Counted from the stretch's first letter, positions 1-7,831 are shown. The stretch: 32,999 nucleotides of DNA from Candidatus Kuenenbacteria bacterium (GCA_012798565.1 JAAZMX010000056.1:1-32999); one strand, 5' to 3'. The notes: generated by a model not told the origin, from the sequence alone. Numbers and translations: made by a program.

Positions 1-489
1 ATAACCATTTTTCTCCGCGTATGCCTGAACTGCAAAACCCAAGTCTCCCAATCTCGAGCCGTCTTTCACTGTTCTTATCCCTTGGAAAAATGACTCCTCT
101 GTCACCCTGATTATTTTTTTTGCCTCATCGGAAATTTTACCTACCCCCACTGTTCTGGCCATATCAGTATACAAACCGCCCTGTACCGGATAACGCATAC
201 CGATATCTATCCCGACGATATCGCCCTCTTTTAAAATCATTTCCTTGGTCGGCACGCCATGCACCACCGCTTCATTCGGCGACACACACAATGTCCCGCT
301 GAAACCCTGGTGTCCCTTAAACGCCGGGTGTCCGCCAGCTTCTATAATCAATTGCTCCGCGTATTGATCCAACTGCCAAGCGTTAATTCCCGGTTGCACT
401 CTTTTAATTACCAAGTCCAAAATCTTGGCCAGCTTGTGCCCACCTTCTTTAATAATTTTTATTTCTTGTGGTGTCTTTATTGTGGTCAT
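1..489 (-). CDS. map: Methionine aminopeptidase, type I (partial, C-terminus beyond window)
   Basis: This enzyme removes the initiator methionine from new proteins in the cytoplasm, using two metal ions. Only the first 163 residues are in the window; the family is about 250 long. The motif NEAVVHGVP carries the substrate-binding His, and IDIG followed by YTDMART supplies the two Asp metal ligands. The remaining His and Glu ligands lie beyond the edge. The ATG is at 487-489, with no clear Shine-Dalgarno sequence. It starts 4 nt after the racemase stop, so it is probably cotranscribed with the racemase and adk. An adk-map order is common next to ribosomal-protein operons, which may continue to the left. 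Confidence 0.93.
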   Translation of the reverse strand, partial: MTTIKTPQEIKIIKEGGHKLAKILDLVIKRVQPGINAWQLDQYAEQLIIEAGGHPAFKGHQGFSGTLCVSPNEAVVHGVPTKEMILKEGDIVGIDIGMRYPVQGGLYTDMARTVGVGKISDEAKKIIRVTEESFFQGIRTVKDGSRLGDLGFAVQAYAEKNGY

Positions 490-493
490 TTTA

Positions 494-1225
494 TTATTCT
501 AAAATTTCTTTACCGGCCTCACCGATAGCATATTTTATGGTTGCCTCGGCCAGCACCTCTACTGTATCAAATATTTTTATATCAACGTCTTCTTGTTTTA
601 AAATAATTGGCAAATCTGTACAAGCCAAAACCACTGCCTCTGCTCCGCGTCTCTCTAATCTATAAATAATATCTTTTAAACTCTTTTTATCTTTTTCTAA
701 TTTTTTACCAGCCAAAATATTTAAAATTATTCTTGTCAATTTCTTTTGCCCCGTTTTGTCAGGAAAAATTAACTCAATACCATTCTTCTCAAAGTCTCTG
801 TCAAAGCTCTTATATTTTATTGTTGTTTCAGTCGATAAAAAACCTACTCTTTTATACCCATTGGCCCTCAATACCTTAGCTGTTGTTAAAAAAATACAAA
901 TAAAAGGAACAGTAATTGATTTAGCCATCTCTGGATAAAAATAATGAGCCGTATTGCAAGGCATTACCATAAAATCAACTCCAATCGAATTTATCTTTTG
1001 GGCACCACCAATCAGTATGTTGAGTGTTTTTTGAGGCTCTTTTAAACCATCTACAATATCTGGAATTGGTAGATTATAAATAAAAATTTCCGGGTAATCA
1101 TCATCTTTCTTGGCTCCATATTGTCTCTGACACTGTTTTATCAAAGCATGATAAAAAATAGCCGTTGATTCTGGCCCCATACCGCCCAATACTCCAATTA
1201 TTTTTTTGCTTTTCTTCTTATTCAT
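494..1225 (-). CDS. Aspartate/glutamate racemase family protein
   Basis: The protein has 243 residues, the usual size for the cofactor-independent Asp/Glu racemase superfamily. The N-terminus has the GVLGGMGPESTA motif typical of aspartate-racemase-like members. The two catalytic cysteines are visible in MPCNTAH (about residue 90) and ACTDLP (about residue 201). Both thiols are present, so it is probably active; the substrate (Asp, Glu or another amino acid) cannot be read from sequence. A D-amino acid for peptidoglycan is a reasonable guess, since this genome encodes murC, murG and a D,D-carboxypeptidase. It sits between adk and map, which are often adjacent. The 27-nt spacer to adk consists entirely of A/T-rich heptamer repeats. 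Confidence 0.85.
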   Translation of the reverse strand: MNKKKSKKIIGVLGGMGPESTAIFYHALIKQCQRQYGAKKDDDYPEIFIYNLPIPDIVDGLKEPQKTLNILIGGAQKINSIGVDFMVMPCNTAHYFYPEMAKSITVPFICIFLTTAKVLRANGYKRVGFLSTETTIKYKSFDRDFEKNGIELIFPDKTGQKKLTRIILNILAGKKLEKDKKSLKDIIYRLERRGAEAVVLACTDLPIILKQEDVDIKIFDTVEVLAEATIKYAIGEAGKEILE

Positions 1226-1252
1226 AAATCTTAAATCCTAAATCTTAAATCC
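1226..1252. repeat. A/T-rich heptamer repeat filling the adk-racemase spacer
   Basis: The spacer is built from alternating units aaatctt and aaatcct. On the coding (minus) strand it ends just before the racemase ATG and provides an AGGAT-like sequence that might serve as a weak ribosome binding site. It belongs to the class of 7-9 bp tandem repeats seen many times in this window. Confidence 0.6.
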
Positions 1253-1894
1253 TTATTCTAGCTCCTTCATCACTTCCTCAAACACCTCCGCGATCGCCGG
1301 CCGACCATCAATCTTGTGATGAATGCCTTTATTTTTATAAAATCCAATTACCGGCTCAGTCACCTCATGATAAGTCGCTAATCGTTTTTTAAGTGCTTCT
1401 TCTGTTTCGTCATCGCGTATTATCAACCTCTCACCGTCGTTATCACACAAATCATCGTCCTTGGGCGGATTGTATTCAACGTGATAAACTGTCTGGCACT
1501 TCGGGCAAGTCCTCCGTCCGCCAATCCGCCGGATTGATTTCTCATCTGACAAATCTATTTCCAGAACATGCGTCAACTCATCTTGGCTGGCCAAAAATTC
1601 CGCCTGCGCCAAATTTCTGGGATAACCGTCCAAAATATAACCACCCTGCCCTTCCACCTTAATCTTGTCCGCCACAATTTTATTAACCAGCTCATCCGAC
1701 ACCAGATAGCCGGCATCAATCAGACTTTTTATTTCCTGCCCCAACTCGTCACCACTCTGTATTCTTTGTCTCAAAATATTACCCGTGGAAAAAATCGGCA
1801 AACCAAATTTCTCAGCTACCAATTGCGCTTGTGTGCCCTTGCCTGATCCTTGCGGACCAATAAATAGAATTTTGTATTTTTTGTTTTCCATCAT
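1253..1894 (-). CDS. adk: Adenylate kinase, zinc-type lid
   Basis: It interconverts ATP plus AMP with two ADP in the cytoplasm. The 213 residues match the long-lid form. The P-loop is GPQGSGKGTQ near residue 13, the AMP-binding segment is FSTGNILR, and DGYPRN is the conserved DGFPR motif. The lid carries a metal knuckle: CPKC, then CDND, giving Cys-Cys-Cys-Asp as in Bacillus-type enzymes rather than four Cys. The conserved R-x-D-D after the lid is present (RDDETEE). It is followed by the racemase gene and map. The start could be either of two adjacent Met codons. Confidence 0.96.
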   Translation of the reverse strand: MMENKKYKILFIGPQGSGKGTQAQLVAEKFGLPIFSTGNILRQRIQSGDELGQEIKSLIDAGYLVSDELVNKIVADKIKVEGQGGYILDGYPRNLAQAEFLASQDELTHVLEIDLSDEKSIRRIGGRRTCPKCQTVYHVEYNPPKDDDLCDNDGERLIIRDDETEEALKKRLATYHEVTEPVIGFYKNKGIHHKIDGRPAIAEVFEEVMKELE

Positions 1895-1913
1895 ATTAAT
1901 AAATTTAAAATGT

Positions 1914-2001
1914 AAATCTCAAAATGTAAAATGACAAAGAAAAATTAAAAATGAATCCATCCCGCGCTAGCGGGATACCAAAATTTTACATTTTGAGATT
2001 T
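1914..2001. repeat. Intergenic nested inverted repeat with GC-rich core hairpin
   Basis: A perfect 19-bp inverted repeat (1914-1932 and 1983-2001, A/T-rich) encloses a second, GC-rich hairpin at 1959-1976 (stem atcccgc / gcgggat, loop gcta). It lies between adk and the upstream small gene. The minus-strand transcript would fold into a long stem. There is no T-run placed for termination, so it looks more like a repeat element than a terminator. It resembles the element at 15376-15489. Confidence 0.75.
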
Positions 2002-2020
2002 GATTTTTTAATTTGGATAT

Positions 2021-2311
2021 CTATTGGCCCAACACCCCCCTCAAATTTTTTACGTCCACCTCGCTCAATCCCAATTCCACTCTTTTCTCGGCCAAACGTC
2101 GAACGATATTCTTATATTCAAATTCTGAAATTCCGCCTTCATCCAATTCCTTTTCCAGTTCTGCCTTGATCATTTCTTTCTGCGCCGGCTGTAAACTATC
2201 TATACTCCACACCAAATCCACTACATCCTGTCTGGTCAATTTCATCTTGCCATCACCAAAAGCCACTTTTTTCGTATGTGGTGTGATAGAAAATAAATCT
2301 AGTAGGCCCAT
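2021..2311 (-). CDS. Small conserved-looking protein of unknown function
   Basis: This 96-residue protein is not recognised. It is highly charged and probably soluble and helical. The N-terminus is MGLLDLFSITPHTKK, the middle (VDLVWSIDSLQPAQKEM) looks amphipathic, and the C-terminal half is rich in Glu, Lys and Arg. There is no membrane segment, Cys cluster or clear nucleotide-binding motif. It lies in the long minus-strand run between secA and adk, with 6 nt to the membrane-protein gene upstream. Codon and base use resemble neighbouring genes, which supports it being real. Confidence 0.6.
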   Translation of the reverse strand: MGLLDLFSITPHTKKVAFGDGKMKLTRQDVVDLVWSIDSLQPAQKEMIKAELEKELDEGGISEFEYKNIVRRLAEKRVELGLSEVDVKNLRGVLGQ

Positions 2312-2317
2312 AATAAT

Positions 2318-2740
2318 TTAATTTACATTAAACTTTTTACAAAAATAATTTAGCCTTCTTTCGATAATAATCAAAGGCAAAGAAAAAGCAAATAAAATCC
2401 AAGGGTATCTCTTCTGACCCTCGGCCTCGATCAGATACCCAACAAAATACCAAAAAATTGACATCGACGCGACCGACAATAATATAATAAAATAAAATTT
2501 AATAAATTTTAATTTTAAATTAGAATAAATTACTCTTAGGTTATTATTCAATCTCTCGAATACTGTCCAGGCAAGCGCCGGATATATAAACGGCATAAAG
2601 ATAAAACTAAAAATCAAAAAAAATTTATATAATCCCGTAAAATAGCCAATAATAAAAACTGCGATCTGGAGCAAAACAAAAATTTGCCAATAAATCCTAA
2701 GAATTAATAAAATTTGCTTTGAACTCAATCTCCTTTTCAT
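2318..2740 (-). CDS. Small four-helix membrane protein, unknown function
   Basis: The protein is about 140 residues if read from the ATG at 2738-2740. A TTG at 2776 would add 12 polar residues and is less likely. Four hydrophobic stretches are visible: near residues 9-30, 37-55, 81-100 and 115-127, separated by Lys/Arg-rich loops, so an inner-membrane protein is expected. Its DNA is more A/T-rich than that of neighbouring enzymes, which is common for Ile/Phe/Leu-rich membrane proteins. No family motif is recognised. It sits 6 nt upstream of the 96-residue gene, suggesting cotranscription. Confidence 0.6.
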   Translation of the reverse strand: MKRRLSSKQILLILRIYWQIFVLLQIAVFIIGYFTGLYKFFLIFSFIFMPFIYPALAWTVFERLNNNLRVIYSNLKLKFIKFYFIILLSVASMSIFWYFVGYLIEAEGQKRYPWILFAFSLPLIIIERRLNYFCKKFNVN

Positions 2741-2796
2741 AATAAGATAATTTTTATTATTTCTTGATTTTTGCAATCACCAGTTTTAATATTTTT

Positions 2797-2830
2797 ATGC
2801 TTAAATGTTTAGATGTTTGCATGTTTAGAT
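2797..2830. repeat. A/T-rich 7-8 bp degenerate direct repeat at the end of a Nudix gene
   Basis: Units of the type atgttta / atgtttg recur four times across the stop codon region of the Nudix gene, so the last few residues (SKHANI) are encoded by repeat sequence. Confidence 0.5.
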
Positions 2831-3276
2831 ATTTCCAGATATTCCTTCACTCCTTTCAACCAGCCACCTTTAAAATATTTCTCCGGTTTAAACCGTTTTA
2901 ACTCCACAAACTTATATTCCAAATGATTTTGGCCCGGTACTATCTTGCCACTCAAATATCTAGCTTCAAATCCCACCGCGAATATTCTTACTTTTTCTTG
3001 CCGGCCATCTGACAAATTTTCCATCCGCTCATGCCGCATAAAAACCACCGGCTTCCCTAATTTATATTTCACCGCTCCACCCAATTCTTCTTTCATCTTT
3101 CTCTCTACTACTTTCTCCAATGACTTATCAAATTCATCATATTTCAATCGCCCGCCTGGCAAATCCCAACAGTCAAATTTATCTTTCAAAATCAAAAGCC
3201 GGCCCTGTTTATCAGTCATAAGCACCTTCATCGCCACGAAATACCAATCTTTGCCTGTTTGTTTTCTAATATCCAT
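2809..3276 (-). CDS. Nudix hydrolase with a modified Nudix box
   Basis: The protein has 155 residues. Nudix hydrolases cleave nucleoside diphosphates linked to another group. The fold is indicated by WDLPGGRLKYDE followed by ERKMKEELG. Compared with the consensus G-x5-E-x7-R-E-U-x-E-E-x-G, there are ten rather than seven residues between the first Glu and the Arg, and the residue after Arg is Lys instead of Glu. The final E-E-x-G is intact. It may therefore bind metal differently or act on an unusual substrate. The last codons overlap an A/T-rich repeat (2797-2830, units like atgtttag). It lies 5 nt downstream of a second Nudix gene. Confidence 0.85.
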   Translation of the reverse strand: MDIRKQTGKDWYFVAMKVLMTDKQGRLLILKDKFDCWDLPGGRLKYDEFDKSLEKVVERKMKEELGGAVKYKLGKPVVFMRHERMENLSDGRQEKVRIFAVGFEARYLSGKIVPGQNHLEYKFVELKRFKPEKYFKGGWLKGVKEYLEISKHANI

Positions 3277-3281
3277 ATAAT

Positions 3282-3737
3282 TTATATCTTCGTTAATTTA
3301 CATTCTAAAACTTTATCCCCTTCCCCAAAAACAATTTTACCTTCAAACTTTTTCCCTTCCAAAAACATCGGCAACCAATGCTGGTCACTCGGCCACATCT
3401 CCGCATAAGGTATTTCTGATAATTCAAACCATTTTGGAGTCATCTCCTCACTCTCTGCCAAATCGCCAACAAAATCATCACCTTGGTAAATATGCACTAT
3501 TGTATCCCATTCTGGTTTATGAGGAAATTTAAAATCTATAATTCCTTTTTTCTCGAATTCCCTCAAGGTCAATCCGCTCTCTTCTGTCAATTCTCTTTGC
3601 ATCGCTCCTTCAATTGTTTCCATTGCTTGTACCTTCCCGCCAAAACCATTCCAGCGCCCAGCGCCAAACCCCCGCTTTTTCATCCCGAGCAGTATCTTGT
3701 CGTCTTTAATTATCAGACACAGTGTTTGCGTGAGCAT
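3282..3737 (-). CDS. MTH1-like Nudix hydrolase (probable oxidised purine dNTP diphosphatase)
   Basis: The protein has 151 residues. A complete Nudix box is present: GGKVQAMETIEGAMQ then RELTEESG. Around it are features of the MTH1/NUDT1 subgroup: WNGFGGKV at the substrate pocket, ESEEMTPKWFELSEIP in the middle and MWPSDQHWLP near the C-terminus, all closely resembling human MTH1. The likely role is removal of oxidised purine nucleotides such as 8-oxo-dGTP before they are incorporated into DNA. It is preceded by a MazG-like gene (3 nt gap) and followed by another Nudix gene, forming a nucleotide-cleaning group. The exact substrate is inferred. Confidence 0.88.
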   Translation of the reverse strand: MLTQTLCLIIKDDKILLGMKKRGFGAGRWNGFGGKVQAMETIEGAMQRELTEESGLTLREFEKKGIIDFKFPHKPEWDTIVHIYQGDDFVGDLAESEEMTPKWFELSEIPYAEMWPSDQHWLPMFLEGKKFEGKIVFGEGDKVLECKLTKI

Positions 3738-3740
3738 AAA

Positions 3741-4139
3741 TTACTTTATAATTTCGCCAAAAGCCCTTTCTGCTTTCTGCCTGTCTATCCCAAATTTTTG
3801 CAGGTGATTAACGACTTTTTCAATTCTTTTGTAATTACCCGCATAGCCAGAAATATTTTCCGACAGTCCAACTAATAAATAAATCTTATTCCAAACAGAT
3901 TTTCTATCCATAAATTTTTTTACCGAATGCCTCGTAATTTTCCAAATATCACCATCAATTCCAAATCTCCAATATAACCATAGCTGGAGGAAATGGAATA
4001 AATCTTCAAATTCTTCTTTTATCCCGCCCCAATTTATCCTCAAGATCTCTACAATTAACTCATTCACCTCCATCATTACGCAATGAAATCCAATAGACTT
4101 ACCATCAGTATATTCCTTTATGTATTGACTAATTTTCAT
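3741..4139 (-). CDS. MazG-like all-alpha NTP pyrophosphohydrolase (putative)
   Basis: The protein has 132 residues and looks mainly helical. The pair of motifs E-x-x-E (EVNE, near residue 24) and E-x-x-D (EFED, near residue 43), about 15 residues apart, matches the metal-binding pattern of MazG/dUTPase-like all-alpha NTP pyrophosphatases. The downstream helix DIWKITRHSVKKFMDR is rich in basic residues, as expected for phosphate contact. It sits between secA and the MTH1-like Nudix gene, and that context supports a role in clearing non-canonical nucleotides. The similarity is motif-level only, and it could be an unrelated helical protein. Confidence 0.5.
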   Translation of the reverse strand: MKISQYIKEYTDGKSIGFHCVMMEVNELIVEILRINWGGIKEEFEDLFHFLQLWLYWRFGIDGDIWKITRHSVKKFMDRKSVWNKIYLLVGLSENISGYAGNYKRIEKVVNHLQKFGIDRQKAERAFGEIIK

Positions 4140-4145
4140 AAATTT

Positions 4146-7058
4146 TTATCCCCCACAGCATTTCTTATACTTTTTTCCGCTCCCGCACGGACACGGATCA
4201 TTTCTACCCACTTTTACTTTTTTCTCCACTGGCGCTTCTTTCAAATCACTGCTGGCCAAACCCGCTATTTTCGCCGGCCGAGTTGCACTCACCGGCGTCT
4301 GCGCTTCAGCGCCCCCATAATTCTTAATTCCAGCTTGTCCGTCGAAGCCTTGGCGAAGGCGGGATTCATAATTCCCTTCCTTTTCCGCTCCCTGGAATTT
4401 CAAATTTTGACTTTTGCCTTTTGAATTTTGACTTTGTTCTACTGGTGCCAGCCCTACTTTGTAAATTGAATAGGCTACCTGCTTTTGAATATTATTCTGG
4501 AGCATAATAAACATCTGATACGCTTCGCGCTTATATTCCACCAGCGGATCTTTCTGTCCGTAGCCTTGTAGGCCTATCCCCGTGCGCAAGTGGTCAATCG
4601 CGTCAATGTGTTCCACCCACAGCATATCAATCGCCCTGAGCAGCACCATCTTTTCCACCTTGAGCATCAACGGCGCCTCGGTATCCCCTGTCTCAATTTT
4701 ATTAATTTTTTCTTCCAGCTCATCATAGGCCTTATGCGCCAAGTCAACCAGATAATTTATCAAGGTATCTCTGGCCCTGACATCCGCTTTTTTGTCACCG
4801 GCAGTCTTTTGAATGTCGTCCATCTTTAATCTCACGTTCAGAGGCAATGGCACGATCGTGTCCACCACTTCATAAATTTCTTCCACATTCCATTCATGTT
4901 CATCTTCAGACATCGTATGGAAAGCGATCACCTGTTCAATCTCCGCCTCCACCATTTCCATAATCATCTCTCGCAAACTCTTATATTCTCTTGATTGCTT
5001 CTCCTCGTTCTCCTGATTACTGATTACTGATTGCTGATTACTGGTTGTTGGTTTTTGGTTGTTGGTTGCTACGCTTCCTGTGTTTTCCTGCTTTAATGAT
5101 TCAAAAATCTCTAATATTCTATCTCTCTTCCGATAAATCACCTCTCGGTGTTTATTGATTACGTCATCATATTCCAATAAATGTTTGCGGATATCAAAAT
5201 TGTGTCCTTCCACTTTTTTCTGCGCCGCTTCCAAGGACTTACTCACCATGGAGTTTTCAATCGGCATATCATCCGGCAAACCCAGTCTTTCCATCACTGA
5301 TTGAATGCGATTAGAACCAAAAATTCGCATCAGATCATCTTCCAGAGAAACATAAAAACGCGATTCGCCACTGTCGCCTTGCCGACCGCTGCGTCCGCGC
5401 AACTGGTTATCGATCCGCCTTGATTCGTGCCTTTCTGTGCCTATCACATACAATCCGCCGAGATTTTTTATTTCTTCCTTGTCTTCCAGTGTTCCATCCA
5501 CGCCGCCAAGCACAATATCCACGCCGCGGCCCGCCATATTGGTAGCCAGTGTTACCGCGCCTCTCTTGCCCGCTTCGGCGATAATCTGCGCTTCACGCTC
5601 ATGATTTTTGGCATTCAAAATATTATGTGGAATACCTTCTTGCTCCAAATAATGGGATAAAATCTCATTTTTATGAATAGAAATCGTGCCCAAAAGCACT
5701 GGCTGTCCTTTCTCATGTTTCTCACGCACGTCTTTGATTACTGCCCGAAACTTTGCTTCTTCATTTTTATAAATCAAATCCTGCCGGTCGATTCTCGCGA
5801 CTGGTCTATTGGTCGGGATAACAATCACATCCAAATTATAAATTTTGGAAAATTCTTCCGCCTCGGTCGCGGCCGTACCGGTCATTCCCGCCAACTTTTC
5901 ATACATCCGGAAATAATTCTGAAAAGTCACCGTCGCCATCGTCACTGATTCTTTTTTTATTTCTACGCCTTCCTTGGCTTCAATCGCCTGATGCAATCCT
6001 TCAGAATACCGCCGACCATACATCATCCGACCGGTGAATTCGTCCACGATAATAATTTCTCCATCTTTCACCACATAATCTCTATCACGTTTGAATAATG
6101 TGTGCGCCTTGAGCGCTTGCTCGATATGGTGTACTTCGCTGATGCCTTTATCAGTATAAATATTTTCCACGCCCAGCCATTGCTCCATTTTCTTTATTCC
6201 TTCCTCAGTCAAACTGGCCGAACGCATTTTTTCGTCAATATTATAATCCTCGCCTTCTTTCAATTGCGGCATCAGACTGGCGAACCGGCGGTATTTATCC
6301 GTCGCCTCTTCCGCCGGCGCGGAAATAATGAGCGGCGTCCTGGCTTCATCAATCAAAATAGAATCTACCTCGTCAATAATGGCATAATGAAAACCGCGCT
6401 GCACCTTGGCCTCGCTCTCCGGCGCCATATTGTCACGCAAATAATCAAAACCAAATTCATTATTGGTGCCATAGGTAATATCACAACTATAAGCTTCTTT
6501 CCTGCTACACGGTTTCAAATGTCTCAATTTTGGGTCATCCGTTTCCCCGTTTTCAAATTCAAAATCGTAAACAAAAGCCTCTTCGTGAATAATTGCGCCC
6601 ACGCGTAAGCCTAGGGCATCATACACTCCGCCAATCCAACCAGTGTCTCTTTTGGATAAGTAATCATTGACTGTCACCACGTGCACGCCCTTGCCAGTTA
6701 AGGCGTTGAGCGTAGCTGCCGGCGACACTGCATAAGAAGTCTTGCCCTCCCCGGTTTTCATTTCCGCTATTTTGCCGTCATGCAGAGCATAAGCGCCAAC
6801 CATCTGCACGTCAAAATGCCCAGAACCCATCCGTCGCCTAGCAGCTTCTCTCACCGCCGCGAAAACCTCCGGCAACAAATCATCCAAAGTTTTGCCAGCC
6901 GCCAAATCTTTACGCCAATTAATAGCCATCTGTTGAAGTTCCTCATCGTTCTTTTCTTGAAAAAACGTCTCCAGTGAACGTATTTTATCTACAATTGGCG
7001 TAATATTTTGGATATATTTTTGGTTTGGATCCCCAAAGATTGCTGTCAATAACCCCAT
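4146..7058 (-). CDS. secA: Preprotein translocase motor ATPase SecA
   Basis: SecA drives unfolded proteins through SecYEG using ATP. The 970 residues are longer than the usual 840-900. Walker A is EMKTGEGKT near residue 98, the Walker B/DEAD-type motif is IIDEVDSILIDEARTP near residue 227, and motif VI is the QLRGRSGRQGD region. The C-terminal zinc motif CPCGSGKKYKKCC, used for SecB/ribosome contact, is intact. The extra length comes from repeat-derived stretches: residues about 662-683 (NQKPTTSNQQSVISNQ), 873-889 (SQNSKGKSQNLKFQ) and about 893-912 (ESRLRQGFDGQAGIKNYG). All lie in the helical scaffold region or the flexible C-terminal linker, where insertions are tolerable. The gene is preceded by about 125 bp of noncoding DNA. 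Confidence 0.98.
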   Translation of the reverse strand: MGLLTAIFGDPNQKYIQNITPIVDKIRSLETFFQEKNDEELQQMAINWRKDLAAGKTLDDLLPEVFAAVREAARRRMGSGHFDVQMVGAYALHDGKIAEMKTGEGKTSYAVSPAATLNALTGKGVHVVTVNDYLSKRDTGWIGGVYDALGLRVGAIIHEEAFVYDFEFENGETDDPKLRHLKPCSRKEAYSCDITYGTNNEFGFDYLRDNMAPESEAKVQRGFHYAIIDEVDSILIDEARTPLIISAPAEEATDKYRRFASLMPQLKEGEDYNIDEKMRSASLTEEGIKKMEQWLGVENIYTDKGISEVHHIEQALKAHTLFKRDRDYVVKDGEIIIVDEFTGRMMYGRRYSEGLHQAIEAKEGVEIKKESVTMATVTFQNYFRMYEKLAGMTGTAATEAEEFSKIYNLDVIVIPTNRPVARIDRQDLIYKNEEAKFRAVIKDVREKHEKGQPVLLGTISIHKNEILSHYLEQEGIPHNILNAKNHEREAQIIAEAGKRGAVTLATNMAGRGVDIVLGGVDGTLEDKEEIKNLGGLYVIGTERHESRRIDNQLRGRSGRQGDSGESRFYVSLEDDLMRIFGSNRIQSVMERLGLPDDMPIENSMVSKSLEAAQKKVEGHNFDIRKHLLEYDDVINKHREVIYRKRDRILEIFESLKQENTGSVATNNQKPTTSNQQSVISNQENEEKQSREYKSLREMIMEMVEAEIEQVIAFHTMSEDEHEWNVEEIYEVVDTIVPLPLNVRLKMDDIQKTAGDKKADVRARDTLINYLVDLAHKAYDELEEKINKIETGDTEAPLMLKVEKMVLLRAIDMLWVEHIDAIDHLRTGIGLQGYGQKDPLVEYKREAYQMFIMLQNNIQKQVAYSIYKVGLAPVEQSQNSKGKSQNLKFQGAEKEGNYESRLRQGFDGQAGIKNYGGAEAQTPVSATRPAKIAGLASSDLKEAPVEKKVKVGRNDPCPCGSGKKYKKCCGG
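4321..4438. repeat. Repeat-derived insertions in the secA C-terminal linker
   Basis: Two adjacent elements lie in frame. Bases 4321-4380 form a GC-rich imperfect palindrome (inner stem gcctt / aaggc) encoding ESRLRQGFDGQAGIKNYG on the minus strand. Bases 4391-4438 are degenerate A/T-rich units such as tcaaaatt and aaaggc, encoding SQNSKGKSQNLKFQ. Neither stretch resembles normal SecA linker sequence. Confidence 0.7.
5009..5073. repeat. Seven-base tandem repeat inside secA
   Basis: On the plus strand, units tgattac / tgattgc give way to ggttgtt / ggttttt units, about nine in a row. On the coding strand they specify a Asn/Gln/Ser/Thr-rich segment at about residues 662-683, between two helices of the scaffold domain. 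It is in frame and probably forms a flexible loop. Confidence 0.75.
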
Positions 7059-7129
7059 AAAAAAAGAAAATAATCAATAATTTTAAAACAAAATAACAAG
7101 GTTATCTTATCATTTTACCGCCCAAAAAG

Positions 7130-7155
7130 CAAAAATCCGGCTTTAAATCCGGATT
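7130..7155 (-). terminator. Intrinsic terminator for the half-size MFS gene
   Basis: The stem is aatccgg (7134-7140) with ccggatt (7149-7155), loop 8 nt. Read on the minus strand the hairpin is followed by TTTTTGC. It lies 30 nt past the MFS stop codon and upstream of secA. Confidence 0.75.
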
Positions 7156-7184
7156 GGCCGCCCGCGCAACATCTTTCTATTATA

Positions 7185-7781
7185 CTACAACACTTTTCTA
7201 GGTAAAACCAATATAAAAAGCCCACAAAAAAATGAAATCCCGGCCATCACCATAAACATCAATCCAAAACCATAATGTTCCACCGTCCAACCGCCAACTA
7301 CCGCCGCTATCGCCGGCAAAAGATAAGCCAAACCATCATACAAACTCCACTGCCAGGCGGCTTCTTTCCTGTCGGTGTGCTTGCCATAAGTTGAATGAAA
7401 GGCCGGCCAAAAAAAAGCCATGCCCGCTCCCAAACAGGCCTGAGCCAAATAAAGCATCAAAATGCCGTCAGTTAAATAATATAGAATGTAAGCAAACCCT
7501 AAAATAAATTGTGAGTAAACAATTCCCAATTCCGTTTCTTTTAATTCATTTTCCCATTTGCCAACCACAAAAGTCAATAGCCCGGCCGTTAAAGAAAAAA
7601 CCGCCCAAGCATTAGCCGCCACTATTAGATCTTCGCCGATTGATTCCACAAAAATCGCGTAAATCGGGCTGAACATGCCAAAAGCAAAAGTAAAAAGACC
7701 GCTGACGGTCAATAAAACCCGCAATGAACCATTCAATTTGCTTTGGTATTGTAACTGATAACGTTGTTCGCTGTGTTGCAT
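7185..7781 (-). CDS. Half-size MFS-type membrane transporter (six helices)
   Basis: The protein has 198 residues. About six hydrophobic helices are visible, starting near residues 20, 55, 85, 107, 149 and 172. The layout and sequence (LTVSGLFTFAFGMFSPIYAIFV, GIVYSQFILGFAYILYY, AGMAFFWPAFHSTYGKHTDRKEAAW) resemble one half of a major facilitator superfamily protein. Normal MFS proteins have 12 helices and about 400 residues. The gene begins with ATG and ends just before a good terminator, so it does not look like a recent truncation. It may work as a dimer, or it may be a reduced form. The substrate is unknown. Confidence 0.7.
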   Translation of the reverse strand: MQHSEQRYQLQYQSKLNGSLRVLLTVSGLFTFAFGMFSPIYAIFVESIGEDLIVAANAWAVFSLTAGLLTFVVGKWENELKETELGIVYSQFILGFAYILYYLTDGILMLYLAQACLGAGMAFFWPAFHSTYGKHTDRKEAAWQWSLYDGLAYLLPAIAAVVGGWTVEHYGFGLMFMVMAGISFFCGLFILVLPRKVL

Positions 7782-7831
7782 AATTATATTTTAGCAAACT
7801 TTCCCTACTTCCCAAAATCACTTATCCCCGT

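Noticed and set aside
6102-6608. Plus-strand 168-residue open frame within secA.
   Set aside because: It is antisense to the conserved SecA motor domain and has low-complexity, unlikely composition.
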